Source: an uncultured Clostridia bacterium (GTDB taxonomy: Bacteria; Bacillota; Clostridia; TANB77; CAG-508). Taken from it: a stretch of DNA of 31,255 nucleotides. The notes under the pieces were generated by a model. It saw only the letters and a list, made by a program, of their open reading frames with translations, searched no databases and had not been told where the DNA came from. The stretch's first letter is position 1; each line of letters opens with the position of its first letter. The translations under genes and the position numbers were made by a program. Location of the stretch: the NCBI GenBank assembly GCA_947625075.1, contig CANQMY010000002.1:1-31255 (forward strand), in the 5' to 3' direction. Of the stretch, positions 21,118-29,312 are shown piece after piece.

Positions 21118-21960
21118 CTATTTATTTACTAATTTTCTTGTTCCAAAAGTTATAAAATATATCATTCCTGATAAAATTACTATCATAGGTCCAGTAGGAA
21201 TATTTGTATAATAAGATATAATTAATCCTAAGATTCCAGAAAATAGAGCAAATATAATTGAACATGCATGATAGCTTCTCATGTTTTTTGTTATATTTCT
21301 ACTAGATGCAGCTGGAAGTATCATCATTGAATTTATAAGTAATATTCCTATCCATCTTATTGAAATCATTACCATTATAGCAATTATAATTGCAAATACA
21401 TTATCTATTAATTTTACATTTATTCCCTTTGATCTCGCAAGCATTGGATTTATACTTATTGCATTTAATTTATTAAATACCTTACTCCAAAAGATAAATA
21501 CTAATATAAATGCAATAAATAAATATATAATTTCTGTTTTTGAAATGCTTAATATATCTCCTACTAAATAACTCGAATATTTATTAAAACTTCCACTTTG
21601 TGCCAAAATAGCAAGTCCTAATGCTATTGCTATTGAAGAAAAAACACTAATTATTGTATCTGCCCCATAGCTTGTTCTATTTTTTACTAAATTTAATAAC
21701 AATGCAAATATTACAGCAAATATTATCATTGATATATTCATATTACTTATTCCTAATAACATTCCTATTGCTATTCCTGTTAGTGCAGAATGTCCTAGTG
21801 CATCAGAGAAAAATGCCATTTTATTATTAACTATCATTGTTCCCAATATTGCAAAAATAGGTGATACTAATAAAACCGCTAAAAATGCATTTTTCATAAA
21901 TGTATATTCCATAAAATCTAATGGTATTATTGTTTCTAAAATATTATAAATTACTTCCAT
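21118..21960 (-). CDS. Metal ABC transporter permease, ZnuB/MntB family
   Basis: A 280-residue integral membrane protein with about eight hydrophobic segments. Family landmarks are the early helix FLAVLLVSPIFAILGTMIV, then NNKMAFFSDALGHSALTGIAIG (the conserved DALGHSALTG), GADTIISVFSSIAIALG, and the coupling region MLARSKGINVKLID. It forms the membrane channel of a zinc or manganese importer with the adjacent ATPase and binding protein. It is the last gene of a three-gene operon. Metal choice cannot be read from this subunit. Confidence 0.93.
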   Translation of the reverse strand: MEVIYNILETIIPLDFMEYTFMKNAFLAVLLVSPIFAILGTMIVNNKMAFFSDALGHSALTGIAIGMLLGISNMNISMIIFAVIFALLLNLVKNRTSYGADTIISVFSSIAIALGLAILAQSGSFNKYSSYLVGDILSISKTEIIYLFIAFILVFIFWSKVFNKLNAISINPMLARSKGINVKLIDNVFAIIIAIMVMISIRWIGILLINSMMILPAASSRNITKNMRSYHACSIIFALFSGILGLIISYYTNIPTGPMIVILSGMIYFITFGTRKLVNK

Positions 21961-22015
21961 TTTTATTTTTAGTTATATAATAACTTAAAATCCTTTCTTA
22001 TAAAAAATTAAAATC

Positions 22016-22738
22016 TTATATATTTCCAAAACTTTCTATAAATTCTTTACTTTCAAAAACCTCTTTTGCTGTTCCTTGCTTTTTTACTTCTTTATCTAAT
22101 AAAATAACTTTATCAGCAAATTTTCTTACAAGTTCTAAATCATGTGATACTAAAATTATTGACATATCATATTTATTTTTCAATTCTGATAGTATTTCAT
22201 AAAAGTCTTTTGTTCCATTTCTATCTACTCCTGATACAGGTTCATCTAGTATTAGTAAATTTGGTATCGGATATGTTGCTATAGAAAGTAATATTCTTTG
22301 AAGTTCTCCTCCTGACAAATTTCCAACTCTATGATCAATTAGTTTTTCTGCTCCAAATATTTTTAGATTTTCTTTAATTTTTTCATATAAATCTTTGTTT
22401 TTCCTAAAAAATACTGGCTTATCTGATATATAAGATGCAAACATATCATATACACTAGTTGGCATATTCCTTTCAACATTTAAATTTTGTGGAACATATC
22501 CAATTTTTATTTTTTTATTTTTATTTTCCTTCATATCAAAAAATTCTACTTTTCCTTTGTGTTCTATTTCGTTTAGCAAAGCTTTTAATAAAGTAGATTT
22601 TCCTGCTCCATTTCTGCCTATTATCATTGTTAATTCTCCACAATGCACATCAAAAGTAACATCTTTTAATATTATTTGATTTTCAATCTTTACAGATATG
22701 TTTTTTATTTTTGTACAATGTAATCCACATGCTTCCAT
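22016..22738 (-). CDS. Metal ABC transporter ATP-binding protein, ZnuC family
   Basis: A 240-residue ATPase that powers the importer. All nucleotide-binding motifs are intact: Walker A GRNGAGKST, the Q-loop in IGYVPQNLNVE, the signature LSGGELQR, Walker B LLILDEPVSG and the H-loop SHDLELV. The size and short C-terminus fit the ZnuC/MntA family. It lies 52 nt after the binding-protein gene and 55 nt before the permease gene. Confidence 0.94.
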   Translation of the reverse strand: MEACGLHCTKIKNISVKIENQIILKDVTFDVHCGELTMIIGRNGAGKSTLLKALLNEIEHKGKVEFFDMKENKNKKIKIGYVPQNLNVERNMPTSVYDMFASYISDKPVFFRKNKDLYEKIKENLKIFGAEKLIDHRVGNLSGGELQRILLSIATYPIPNLLILDEPVSGVDRNGTKDFYEILSELKNKYDMSIILVSHDLELVRKFADKVILLDKEVKKQGTAKEVFESKEFIESFGNI

Positions 22739-22790
22739 ATTTATTCTTTCCTTTATAAAATTTTATTATTTTATTTGCAAACTCTAATTG

Positions 22791-23678
22791 TTAAAATTCT
22801 ACATTCTTTAAAACTTCTAAATTTTCCGTCATTATATTTAAATATTCATCTTTATTATTTTCACCATTCATCGCTGAATTCAAAGTAACTACCTTTGCTC
22901 CAGTTTCATTTGATAATGTAGTTGCTATATTTTTATTATCTTCTTTATCAATAAATATTACCTTAATATTTTCTTCTTTCATTTTATCTATTATTTTCTT
23001 TATTGTTTCTGCTGAAAGTGCAGATTGCTCGTGGTCTGTACTAATTGAAAAAGCATTAATTTTTAAATCCTCTAATAAATATTCTAAAGCTTCGTTTAAA
23101 CATACTGCTTTTTTATTGTTTATATCTCTTAAAATTTCAAACTTATCATTTAGATTTCTTAATTTGTTTATATAATTATTGCTGTTTTCTATATATATAT
23201 CTTTGTTTTCTAAATCTATTTTAGAAAGCTTTTCAGCAATAGTATTTACTTGCGAAATATAATTATCAATAGAAAGCCATATATGTGGATTTTTCTCTTC
23301 TTCGCTTTCTATTAATTTTTCAATATTTTCTGCACTATCAATAATCTCAACATTTGGATAAAGCTCTTTAATATTTTCAGTAAATTGCTCTAAATCTTTT
23401 CCATTTTCTATAAAAATATTTGAATTTTCAAACTTTTTTAAATCTGCTGTATTTAGTGTATAATCATGAATACACCCTGTATTACTTTCTGCCATATTAT
23501 CAACTTTTATATTTTTAGCACCTTCTGTTATATTTAGAGTCATTATATATATAGGATAAAAAGAAGTTAAAATTTTAAAATCATTGTCTTTTTTTTCAAT
23601 TTTTTTATTAAAATTTGCAATAATAATTCCTATTATTAGAACTACTATTATTAAAATTATATAAAATTTTTTCTTCAT
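22791..23678 (-). CDS. Metal ABC transporter substrate-binding protein, ZnuA-like
   Basis: A 295-residue cluster A-I solute-binding protein. After a hydrophobic segment (about 4-22) come the family blocks LTSFYPIYIMTLNI, a metal-binding His in GCIHDYTL, AENIEKLIESEEEKNPHIWL with a second His, the long backbone helix (KIDLENKDIYIENSNNYINKL), and a C-lobe with STDHEQSALSAETI. Two points are unusual. There is no lipobox Cys after the hydrophobic segment, so it seems anchored by that helix rather than by lipid. The third ligand position, His in the motif (F/V)H-x-A-F-x-Y, reads LNEALEYL, so His is missing. Zinc or manganese is likely but unproven. No Zur-type operator was evident upstream. Confidence 0.88.
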   Translation of the reverse strand: MKKKFYIILIIVVLIIGIIIANFNKKIEKKDNDFKILTSFYPIYIMTLNITEGAKNIKVDNMAESNTGCIHDYTLNTADLKKFENSNIFIENGKDLEQFTENIKELYPNVEIIDSAENIEKLIESEEEKNPHIWLSIDNYISQVNTIAEKLSKIDLENKDIYIENSNNYINKLRNLNDKFEILRDINNKKAVCLNEALEYLLEDLKINAFSISTDHEQSALSAETIKKIIDKMKEENIKVIFIDKEDNKNIATTLSNETGAKVVTLNSAMNGENNKDEYLNIMTENLEVLKNVEF

Positions 23679-23716
23679 ATTATTCGCTTTCTAAATAAAT
23701 TTATAAATTTAATTAA

Positions 23717-23749
23717 GAGCTGTAATCTATTTTATTTTGATTACAGCTC
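23717..23749 (-). terminator. Terminator of the rpsF-ssb-rpsR operon
   Basis: A perfect 11-bp stem GAGCTGTAATC/GATTACAGCTC with an 11-nt loop, 50 nt after the rpsR stop. The minus-strand T tract is weak (TTAATTAAATTT), so read-through into the importer operon is possible. Confidence 0.65.
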
Positions 23750-23799
23750 GTTTTATTGTTGATAATTACCTTTTTGCCAAAATTGATGGCAATTTAAAA

Positions 23800-24075
23800 T
23801 TAATCTTGTGAATATGGTAACATTGCAATATGTCTACATCTATTTACAGCTGTAGTTATATCTCTTTGATGTTTTGCACATGCACCCGTTGTTCTTCTTG
23901 GATGAATTTTGCCTCTTTCATTAACAAATTTCTTTAATTGTTCTGGATTTTTATAATCTAAAACAAAATTTTTGTCACTACAAAGTGGGCATGCTTTTTT
24001 TCTAATTTTTCTTATTTTATAATCATCATCATAATCTTTATTATTATTTCTTCTATTATTTTTCTTGTCTGCCAT
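23800..24075 (-). CDS. rpsR: 30S ribosomal protein bS18
   Basis: A 91-residue ribosomal protein that binds 16S rRNA as a heterodimer with bS6. The core reads FVNERGKIHPRRTTGACAKHQRDITTAVNRCRHIAMLP, with the zinc-type cysteines CPLC near residue 30 and Cys66/Cys80. A charged N-terminal tail of about 24 residues rich in Asn, Arg, Lys and Asp is longer than in most bS18 proteins. GGAGG precedes the ATG. It is the third gene of the rpsF-ssb-rpsR operon, the standard firmicute order, 26 nt after ssb. Confidence 0.97.
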   Translation of the reverse strand: MADKKNNRRNNNKDYDDDYKIRKIRKKACPLCSDKNFVLDYKNPEQLKKFVNERGKIHPRRTTGACAKHQRDITTAVNRCRHIAMLPYSQD

Positions 24076-24101
24076 TGATTTTACCTCCTTTTTGTTTAAA
24101 C

Positions 24102-24536
24102 TTAAAATGGTAAGTCATCTCCTGATGATACTTCAAAATCTGAAGTATTGCCTCCATTTTCGCTAGATGCATCTGAACCAAATGTATCATCAAAGTTGCT
24201 TGCATCACTATCTGATCTTTTGCTATCTGCAAAATAAACTTCTTCTGCTACAACATCTGTTGCATATCTTTTTTGACCTTGTGCATCTTCCCAACTTCTT
24301 GTTTGAATTCTTCCTACTACTGCAACTTGTTGTCCCTTTTTAAAATATTTACTAACAAATTCTCCTGTTTTTGCCCATGCAGATATATTTATAAAATCTG
24401 CTGTTTGAGTATCCCCTTCTCTAGTAAATCTTCTATTTACAGCTAGTGAAAAAGAAGCAACTAATGTATTATTTGTTTGTGTATATCTAACTTCTGGATC
24501 TCTTGTTAATCTTCCCATTAAAATAACTTTGTTCAT
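24102..24536 (-). CDS. ssb: Single-stranded DNA-binding protein
   Basis: A 144-residue protein. The OB fold is at residues 1-105: MNKVILMGRLTRDPEVRYTQ, FSLAVNRRFTR, TADFINISAWAKTGEFVSKY, KGQQVAVVGRIQTRSWED. A short flexible linker follows, and the C-terminus DDLPF is the acidic tip that recruits replication and repair partners. It coats single-stranded DNA during replication and repair. It lies between rpsF (49 nt) and rpsR (26 nt). Confidence 0.97.
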   Translation of the reverse strand: MNKVILMGRLTRDPEVRYTQTNNTLVASFSLAVNRRFTREGDTQTADFINISAWAKTGEFVSKYFKKGQQVAVVGRIQTRSWEDAQGQKRYATDVVAEEVYFADSKRSDSDASNFDDTFGSDASSENGGNTSDFEVSSGDDLPF

Positions 24537-24585
24537 ATTTAGTACCTTACCTTTCTTTTAATAAAGTCCCTAATAATTTTTCTAT

Positions 24586-24870
24586 TTATTCTTCTACTCT
24601 TACAACGATAAATTTAATAACTTCATCAGTTATTCTGTAATTTCTCTCTAATTCTGCAATTAGAGTAGGTTTAGCTTCAAAATATAAAACAACATAAATT
24701 CCTTCTTTGTTTTTTCTAACTTCATAAGCAAGTTTTTTCTTACCTAATTCATCAATTTTTGTAAGCTTACCGTCTTTATTAATCAAATCTGTAAATCTTT
24801 TTTCAAGATCTTTTACCTTTTCATCATCTACAGATGGATTAATAATGATAACACTTTCGTATTTATTCAT
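24586..24870 (-). CDS. rpsF: 30S ribosomal protein bS6
   Basis: A 94-residue ribosomal protein. The start is the ATG at 24870 (MNKYESVIIINPSVDDE) with AAGGAGGTG upstream; the in-frame extension to 24981 overlaps the leader and promoter and is not real. The ferredoxin-like fold shows the family pattern YESVIIINP, KLAYEVRKNKEGIYVVLYFEA and the terminal strand VIKFIVVRVEE. It pairs with bS18 on 16S rRNA. The leader can fold so that the ribosome site is partly paired, which fits autogenous control of this operon by S6:S18. Confidence 0.96.
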   Translation of the reverse strand: MNKYESVIIINPSVDDEKVKDLEKRFTDLINKDGKLTKIDELGKKKLAYEVRKNKEGIYVVLYFEAKPTLIAELERNYRITDEVIKFIVVRVEE

Positions 24871-24880
24871 TATCTTCACC

Positions 24881-24922
24881 TCCTTGTGGGTTAATAGCCT
24901 ATTTTTACAAAATAAGCAAGGA
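24881..24922 (-). promoter_or_regulatory. Structured rpsF leader, possible S6:S18 autoregulatory element
   Basis: In the minus-strand RNA, TCCTT (24922-24918) pairs with AAGGA (24885-24881), which overlaps the ribosome site. A 9-bp inner stem GCTTATTTT/AAAATAGGC (24917-24909, 24905-24897) closes a 3-nt loop, leaving a 10-nt single-stranded side that contains AACCCAC. Autoregulatory S6:S18 leaders are known in this position; I cannot confirm the consensus by eye. Confidence 0.45.
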
Positions 24923-24952
24923 TTACTTAAAAATAATAATTTAAGCATATTC

Positions 24953-24981
24953 ATTTTAACATAAAAAGCCTTGTTTGACAA
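24953..24981 (-). promoter_or_regulatory. Promoter of rpsF-ssb-rpsR, inside the rpoD terminator
   Basis: Minus strand TTGTCA (24981-24976), 17-nt spacer ending TGT, TAAAAT (24958-24953). The -35 box covers the loop of the rpoD terminator at 24963-24989. Confidence 0.65.
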
Positions 24982-24989
24982 GACTTTTT
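24963..24989 (-). terminator. Terminator of the dnaG-rpoD operon
   Basis: 12-bp stem in the minus-strand RNA (AAAAAGTCTTGT against ACAAGGCTTTTT, one GU pair) with a 3-nt CAA loop, ending in TTTTT. It begins 18 nt after the rpoD stop. Confidence 0.8.
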
Positions 24990-25006
24990 TATAATTTATT
25001 TTCTTT

Positions 25007-26533
25007 TTAAATATATTCTTTTAACTTCTTGCTTCTACTTGGATGTCTTAATTTTCTTAATGCTTTTGCTTCAATTTGTCTAATTCTTTCACGTGTTACA
25101 TTAAATTGTTTTCCAACCTCTTCAAGTGTACGTGCTTTTCCATCATCTAAACCAAATCTAAGTCTTAATACTTTAGCTTCTCTTGGAGTTAAAGTTTTCA
25201 TTACTTCTTCTAATTGCTCTTTAAGCATTGTATAAGAAGCTGCATCTTGTGGTGATGGTGAATCATCATCTTGTATAAAGTCACCTAAATGACTATCATC
25301 TTCTTCTCCTATTGGTGTTTCTAATGATACTGGGTCTTGTGCAATTTTTTGAATTTCAAGTACTTTTTCTACTGGTATTTCCATATCTTCTGCAATTTCT
25401 TCTGGAGTAGGTTCTCTACCATTTTGTTGCAAAAGATGTCTTGATGTACGAATTAATTTATTTATTGTTTCAACCATGTGTACAGGTATTCTTATAGTTC
25501 TTGCTTGATCTGCTATTGCTCTTGTTATAGCTTGTCTTATCCACCATGTTGCATAAGTACTAAATTTAAATCCCTTAGTATAATCAAATTTATCAACAGC
25601 TTTAATTAATCCCATATTTCCTTCTTGTATCAAGTCAAGAAATAGCATTCCTCTACCTACATATTTTTTTGCAATACTTACAACTAATCTTAAGTTTGAT
25701 TCAGTTAATTTTTTCTTTGCCTCTTCATCTCCATCAAGAATTTTCTTTGCTAGTTCAAGTTCTGTATCATAATTTAATAAAGGAATTTTTCCGATTTCTC
25801 TTAAATACATTCTAACAGGATCATCAATGTTAATGCCTTCCATATTATCCATATTTAGTTCATCAACAGAGATATCTTCAACTTCTTCTAAGTCTTCTGC
25901 ATCAGGTTCTATATCTTCTAAGTCATCACCTACAACGTTTATTCCCATTTGTTCAAATACTTCAAAAACCTTTTCTATTTTGTCTGCATCAATACTTTCT
26001 AGTTGAGTTGCTAATTCTTCGTAAGTTATTTTTCCCTTCTTTTTTAGTCCTTCTACTATTTTTTTTATTTTTTCAAGATCTTCTGAATTATTTTTTTCCT
26101 GAGACTGCTCATTTTTTTCTGCTTCATTATTTTTTAAATCTTCTTTATCTTGTTTTGATTCTTTTTCTTCTTTTTTAACTTCAACTTGTTTTTTTTGTTT
26201 TTTTATAGTTTCAATTTTCTCAGATAATACTTTCTTTTCTGATTTTTTTTCACTAAGCTTTTCATTTTTCTTAGATTTCTTTTCTTTTTCTGATTTATTT
26301 TCTATTTTAGAAGGCTTAATTTTAGCTAGGGAATCTTCTTTTTCTGTATTCTTTTTTCTTCTTGCTAAATTTTTATTAGCTATTCTAATACTCTTTATTT
26401 TTAACATTTTTCCTTCATTTGCTCCAGTATTCATACTATTATCAGTTGCATCCTTTCCTTCTTGTTTTCTTTTTGCAATACGGGCATTATCAATTAAATT
26501 AATAACATCTTTAACACTATCTGTTTTTTTCAT
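25007..26533 (-). CDS. rpoD: Principal RNA polymerase sigma factor (SigA/RpoD) with long charged N-terminal extension
   Basis: A 508-residue housekeeping sigma factor. Region 1.1 is at about 152-203 (KGKITYEELATQLESIDADK), region 1.2 begins at INIDDPVRMYLREIG, region 2 contains LRLVVSIAKKYVGRGMLFLD, the -10 binding helix FSTYATWWIRQAITRAI, and region 4 ends VGKQFNVTRERIRQIEAKAL with RHPSRSKKLK. Typical firmicute SigA is about 370 residues. The extra 150 lie before region 1.1: a Lys/Glu/Ser-rich, low-complexity segment (about 42-150). The start is secure, with AGGAGG 6 nt before the ATG. It begins 9 nt after dnaG, the conserved firmicute order. Confidence 0.97.
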   Translation of the reverse strand: MKKTDSVKDVINLIDNARIAKRKQEGKDATDNSMNTGANEGKMLKIKSIRIANKNLARRKKNTEKEDSLAKIKPSKIENKSEKEKKSKKNEKLSEKKSEKKVLSEKIETIKKQKKQVEVKKEEKESKQDKEDLKNNEAEKNEQSQEKNNSEDLEKIKKIVEGLKKKGKITYEELATQLESIDADKIEKVFEVFEQMGINVVGDDLEDIEPDAEDLEEVEDISVDELNMDNMEGINIDDPVRMYLREIGKIPLLNYDTELELAKKILDGDEEAKKKLTESNLRLVVSIAKKYVGRGMLFLDLIQEGNMGLIKAVDKFDYTKGFKFSTYATWWIRQAITRAIADQARTIRIPVHMVETINKLIRTSRHLLQQNGREPTPEEIAEDMEIPVEKVLEIQKIAQDPVSLETPIGEEDDSHLGDFIQDDDSPSPQDAASYTMLKEQLEEVMKTLTPREAKVLRLRFGLDDGKARTLEEVGKQFNVTRERIRQIEAKALRKLRHPSRSKKLKEYI

Positions 26534-26542
26534 TTTTACCTC

Positions 26543-28333
26543 CTATTTCATCCTAGCTAATTCTATAATTATGTTATTTAATTCATTTTCTAATCTATAT
26601 GCTTCATCTGCAGATAAATTATTTTTATTATCTAGTAGTCTTATTATTTCATTTTTTCTTGCATTTTTTCTTTCTTTTAAATATATATTCTCAATATCTT
26701 CAATAGCTTTATCAATATCAGTGATTTCAAAATCATCTGCTAAAATTCCAGTTATGTAACTTACAATTTCTTCATCAGAAAACCAATCTATCACATTTTC
26801 TAAACTAGAATTTTCTTCTAATTTTTCAAATAATGTACTTAAAATTTGTTTATTTTTTTCAATTTTAATACAATTTAAATCTACTGTTTCTTTTATTTTT
26901 TTATAACTTTTGTTACTATAATTAATTAATAAATATATAAGCATTTGCTCTCTTTTTTGAGTTGCTACATCCACTTTTTCTTCACTTTTTTTATTTACAG
27001 TAACTGTTCTTTTTTCTAAAATCTTTTCACTAGTTTTTCCATTATACAACTTTTTATTTATTTCAGCTTCAATTGAATTTTTTGAAATACCATATGTTCT
27101 TGCTATTTTATCAATATAAATTTCTCTTTCCATTGAGTTTTCAATTTCTGATAATATTTTTGCAGTTTCATTTAAAAATTTAATTTTATCACTAGTGTTT
27201 TCAAGATTAAGATTTTTTATTAAATTTTTTACTTTATATTCAGTTATAGAAATTGCATTATCCATACATTTTACAAACTTTTCTGGTCCATATTTTATAA
27301 CAAATTCGTCTGGGTCTTTTGCACCAGCTATTTGCAATACTCTAATGTCTATTCCCATATTTTTTAGAATGTCCATTCCTCTCATAATAGCTGTTTGACC
27401 TGCTCCATCAGCATCATATCCCAAAATTACTTGCTCACTATTTTTTCTTAACAGTCTTCCTTGTGCATCAGTTAAGGCAGTTCCTAATGATGCAACAACA
27501 TTTGTAATTCCTCTTTGATGAAGAGATATTACATCCATATATCCTTCAACTATTAATATTCGCTTTAGCATTCCTGTCTGTTTAGATTTAGCTACATTTA
27601 ATCCAAATAAATTTCTACCTTTACTATAAACAATATTCTCTGGAGAATTAATATATTTAGGCTTACTATCATCTAATACTCTTCCGCCAAATGCTATAAC
27701 TCTATTTCTAACATCTTGAATAGGAAACATTATTCTATGTTTAAATTTATCATAAAATCTGCCACTTTCTGTTTTTCCAATTAGACTTGATGCTAGTAAC
27801 TCTTCTTCTCCAAATCCTTTTGATTTAAGATAATTAAAGAGTTCATTATTATCTCCTGCATACCCAATTAAGAACGACTTTAGTGTATTATTGTCTAATT
27901 TTCTCTTTTTTATGTATTCTTGGGCAATTTTTGATGTTGGCATGTACAATTTCTTATGATAAAATTCAGCAGATAATTTGTTTATTTCATATACTTTTGC
28001 TTTAAGGTTTGCTGTTTTTTCATCTTCTACACTTGATGATTTAGGAAGATTGATATTAGCTCTTTCTGCTAACATTTGTATACTCTCTATAAAACTTATA
28101 TTTTCTATTTTACTTATAAAGTGAAATACATTACCTCCTACTCCACATCCAAAACAATGAAATATTTGCTTATCTGGAGAAACAGAAAAAGATGGAGATT
28201 TTTCATTATGAAAAGGACAAATTCCAAAAAAATTTCTACCTTTTCTTTTTAATGTTACATATTGTGATACAACATCTACTATATCATTACGACTTTTAAT
28301 TTCGTCTAATAATTCATCACTATATCGTACCAT
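26543..28333 (-). CDS. dnaG: DNA primase
   Basis: A 596-residue primase that makes RNA primers for replication. The N-terminal zinc finger is Cys39-His42-Cys60-Cys63 (CPFH, CFGC). The catalytic core follows: RFYDKFKHRIMFPIQD, the toprim motifs ILIVEGYMDVISL and GYDADGAG, and DPDEFV. The C-terminal part (about 430-596) is the helicase-binding region and is poorly conserved, as expected. The length is normal. AAAGGTAG lies before the ATG at 28333. It is the first gene of dnaG-rpoD. Confidence 0.97.
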   Translation of the reverse strand: MVRYSDELLDEIKSRNDIVDVVSQYVTLKRKGRNFFGICPFHNEKSPSFSVSPDKQIFHCFGCGVGGNVFHFISKIENISFIESIQMLAERANINLPKSSSVEDEKTANLKAKVYEINKLSAEFYHKKLYMPTSKIAQEYIKKRKLDNNTLKSFLIGYAGDNNELFNYLKSKGFGEEELLASSLIGKTESGRFYDKFKHRIMFPIQDVRNRVIAFGGRVLDDSKPKYINSPENIVYSKGRNLFGLNVAKSKQTGMLKRILIVEGYMDVISLHQRGITNVVASLGTALTDAQGRLLRKNSEQVILGYDADGAGQTAIMRGMDILKNMGIDIRVLQIAGAKDPDEFVIKYGPEKFVKCMDNAISITEYKVKNLIKNLNLENTSDKIKFLNETAKILSEIENSMEREIYIDKIARTYGISKNSIEAEINKKLYNGKTSEKILEKRTVTVNKKSEEKVDVATQKREQMLIYLLINYSNKSYKKIKETVDLNCIKIEKNKQILSTLFEKLEENSSLENVIDWFSDEEIVSYITGILADDFEITDIDKAIEDIENIYLKERKNARKNEIIRLLDNKNNLSADEAYRLENELNNIIIELARMK

Positions 28334-28403
28334 AATTCTACCTTTCTCTTCTCATATATATAATATTCGACAAATAAGAGTTAAATCCTTCTTAAAATTT
28401 TAA

Positions 28404-28429
28404 TTATGTAAATAATTTACTTTACATAA
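28404..28429. promoter_or_regulatory. Palindrome upstream of dnaG-rpoD, candidate operator
   Basis: Perfect 9-bp arms TTATGTAAA/TTTACATAA separated by 8 bp, half-site centres 17 bp apart. It lies 70-95 bp upstream of the dnaG ATG and after the carD terminator. No T tract follows, so it is not a terminator. Confidence 0.4.
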
Positions 28430-28446
28430 CCTAATATCATAACATT

Positions 28447-28475
28447 AAAAAAAGATACATAAAGTATCTTTTTTT
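28447..28475. terminator. Terminator of carD
   Basis: A 12-bp stem of seven A plus GATAC against GTATC plus seven T with a 5-nt loop ATAAA. U tracts form on both strands. It lies 38 nt after the carD stop. Confidence 0.8.
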
Positions 28476-28512
28476 GTAATTTTCACTTATTGAATATTAA
28501 TAACAATATAAC

Positions 28513-29094
28513 TTATAAATTTGTATTTCCAGTATTATCAAAAGGAATAAATTTACTAACTGCACTTTGTTGTAAATCAATTTTAGCTTCAGTTGGAACT
28601 CTAAATTCCTTATATGACATATCGATTTTATTATCTACTAATTTTTCAATTTCATCTTTAGAAGCATGTTCTGCTAATACTAACTCACTAACTAAAATTA
28701 ACTTAGCATTATTTAACATTTTCTTTTCTCCAGTAGATAATGTGCCTTTTTCTTTTTGTTTAAAACTCAAGTTTCTAACAACATCAGCTACTTTATATAT
28801 ATCTCCTGTTTTCATTTTATCTAAATTATCTCTATATCGTTTATTCCAATTATCAGACATTTCTGTTTCATCTTGTTCTAATAACTTTAGTACTTCTCCC
28901 GCTTTTTTACTATCAATAATACTTCTTACTCCCATAGACTCAGCTTTAGCAGTAGGAACCATTACCATAACTTCTCCTGGCATTTTTATTACATAATACT
29001 GTTGTTTTTCTCCTAGTATTTCTTTTTCTTCAATGCTATCTATTGTACCTGCTCCATGCATTGGATACACTATATTGTCACCAACATTAAACAT
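28513..29094 (-). CDS. CarD/CdnL family RNA polymerase-binding regulator
   Basis: A 193-residue protein. The start is the ATG at 29094 (MFNVGDNIVYPMHGAGTI) with AAAGGAGAG upstream; an in-frame ATG at 29124 lies beyond that site. The N-terminal Tudor-like RNA-polymerase interaction domain is at about 1-65 (VGDNIVYPMHGAGTIDSIEEKEILGE, YYVIKMP). The C-terminal helical domain with NWNKRYRDNLDKMKTGD and EKKMLNNAKLILVSELVLAE binds DNA near the -10 box. The family stabilises open promoter complexes, mainly at rRNA and growth genes. It has a single-gene transcription unit. Confidence 0.93.
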   Translation of the reverse strand: MFNVGDNIVYPMHGAGTIDSIEEKEILGEKQQYYVIKMPGEVMVMVPTAKAESMGVRSIIDSKKAGEVLKLLEQDETEMSDNWNKRYRDNLDKMKTGDIYKVADVVRNLSFKQKEKGTLSTGEKKMLNNAKLILVSELVLAEHASKDEIEKLVDNKIDMSYKEFRVPTEAKIDLQQSAVSKFIPFDNTGNTNL

Positions 29095-29161
29095 TTTATG
29101 TACTCTCCTTTCCAGTCTTGGCATATAAAAAGATATAATTCTCCTCTTTTACCACATCTCA

Positions 29162-29190
29162 ATTATAGCATATTTTTTATAATAAGTAAA
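29162..29190 (-). promoter_or_regulatory. Promoter of carD
   Basis: Minus strand TTTACT (29190-29185), 17-nt spacer ending TGC, TATAAT (29167-29162), an extended -10, about 68 nt before the ATG. Confidence 0.65.
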
Positions 29191-29250
29191 GTTTTTTTTA
29201 TTAATTTTTTCTTTAATTTCTTTTATATAAGCCTGTTTTAACACATAAAA

Positions 29251-29286
29251 AATAAGATAAATTTTAAAAATTAAATTTATCTTATT
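29251..29286 (-). terminator. Terminator of dut
   Basis: A 14-bp perfect stem AATAAGATAAATTT/AAATTTATCTTATT with an 8-nt loop, followed by TTTTTATG on the minus strand, 26 nt after the dut stop. Confidence 0.75.
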
Positions 29287-29312
29287 TCTAAATTATAAAA
29301 CACTAAATTTAC

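Noticed and set aside
28490..28996. Plus-strand 168-codon frame opposite carD
   Set aside because: Antisense shadow of carD with no start signal.
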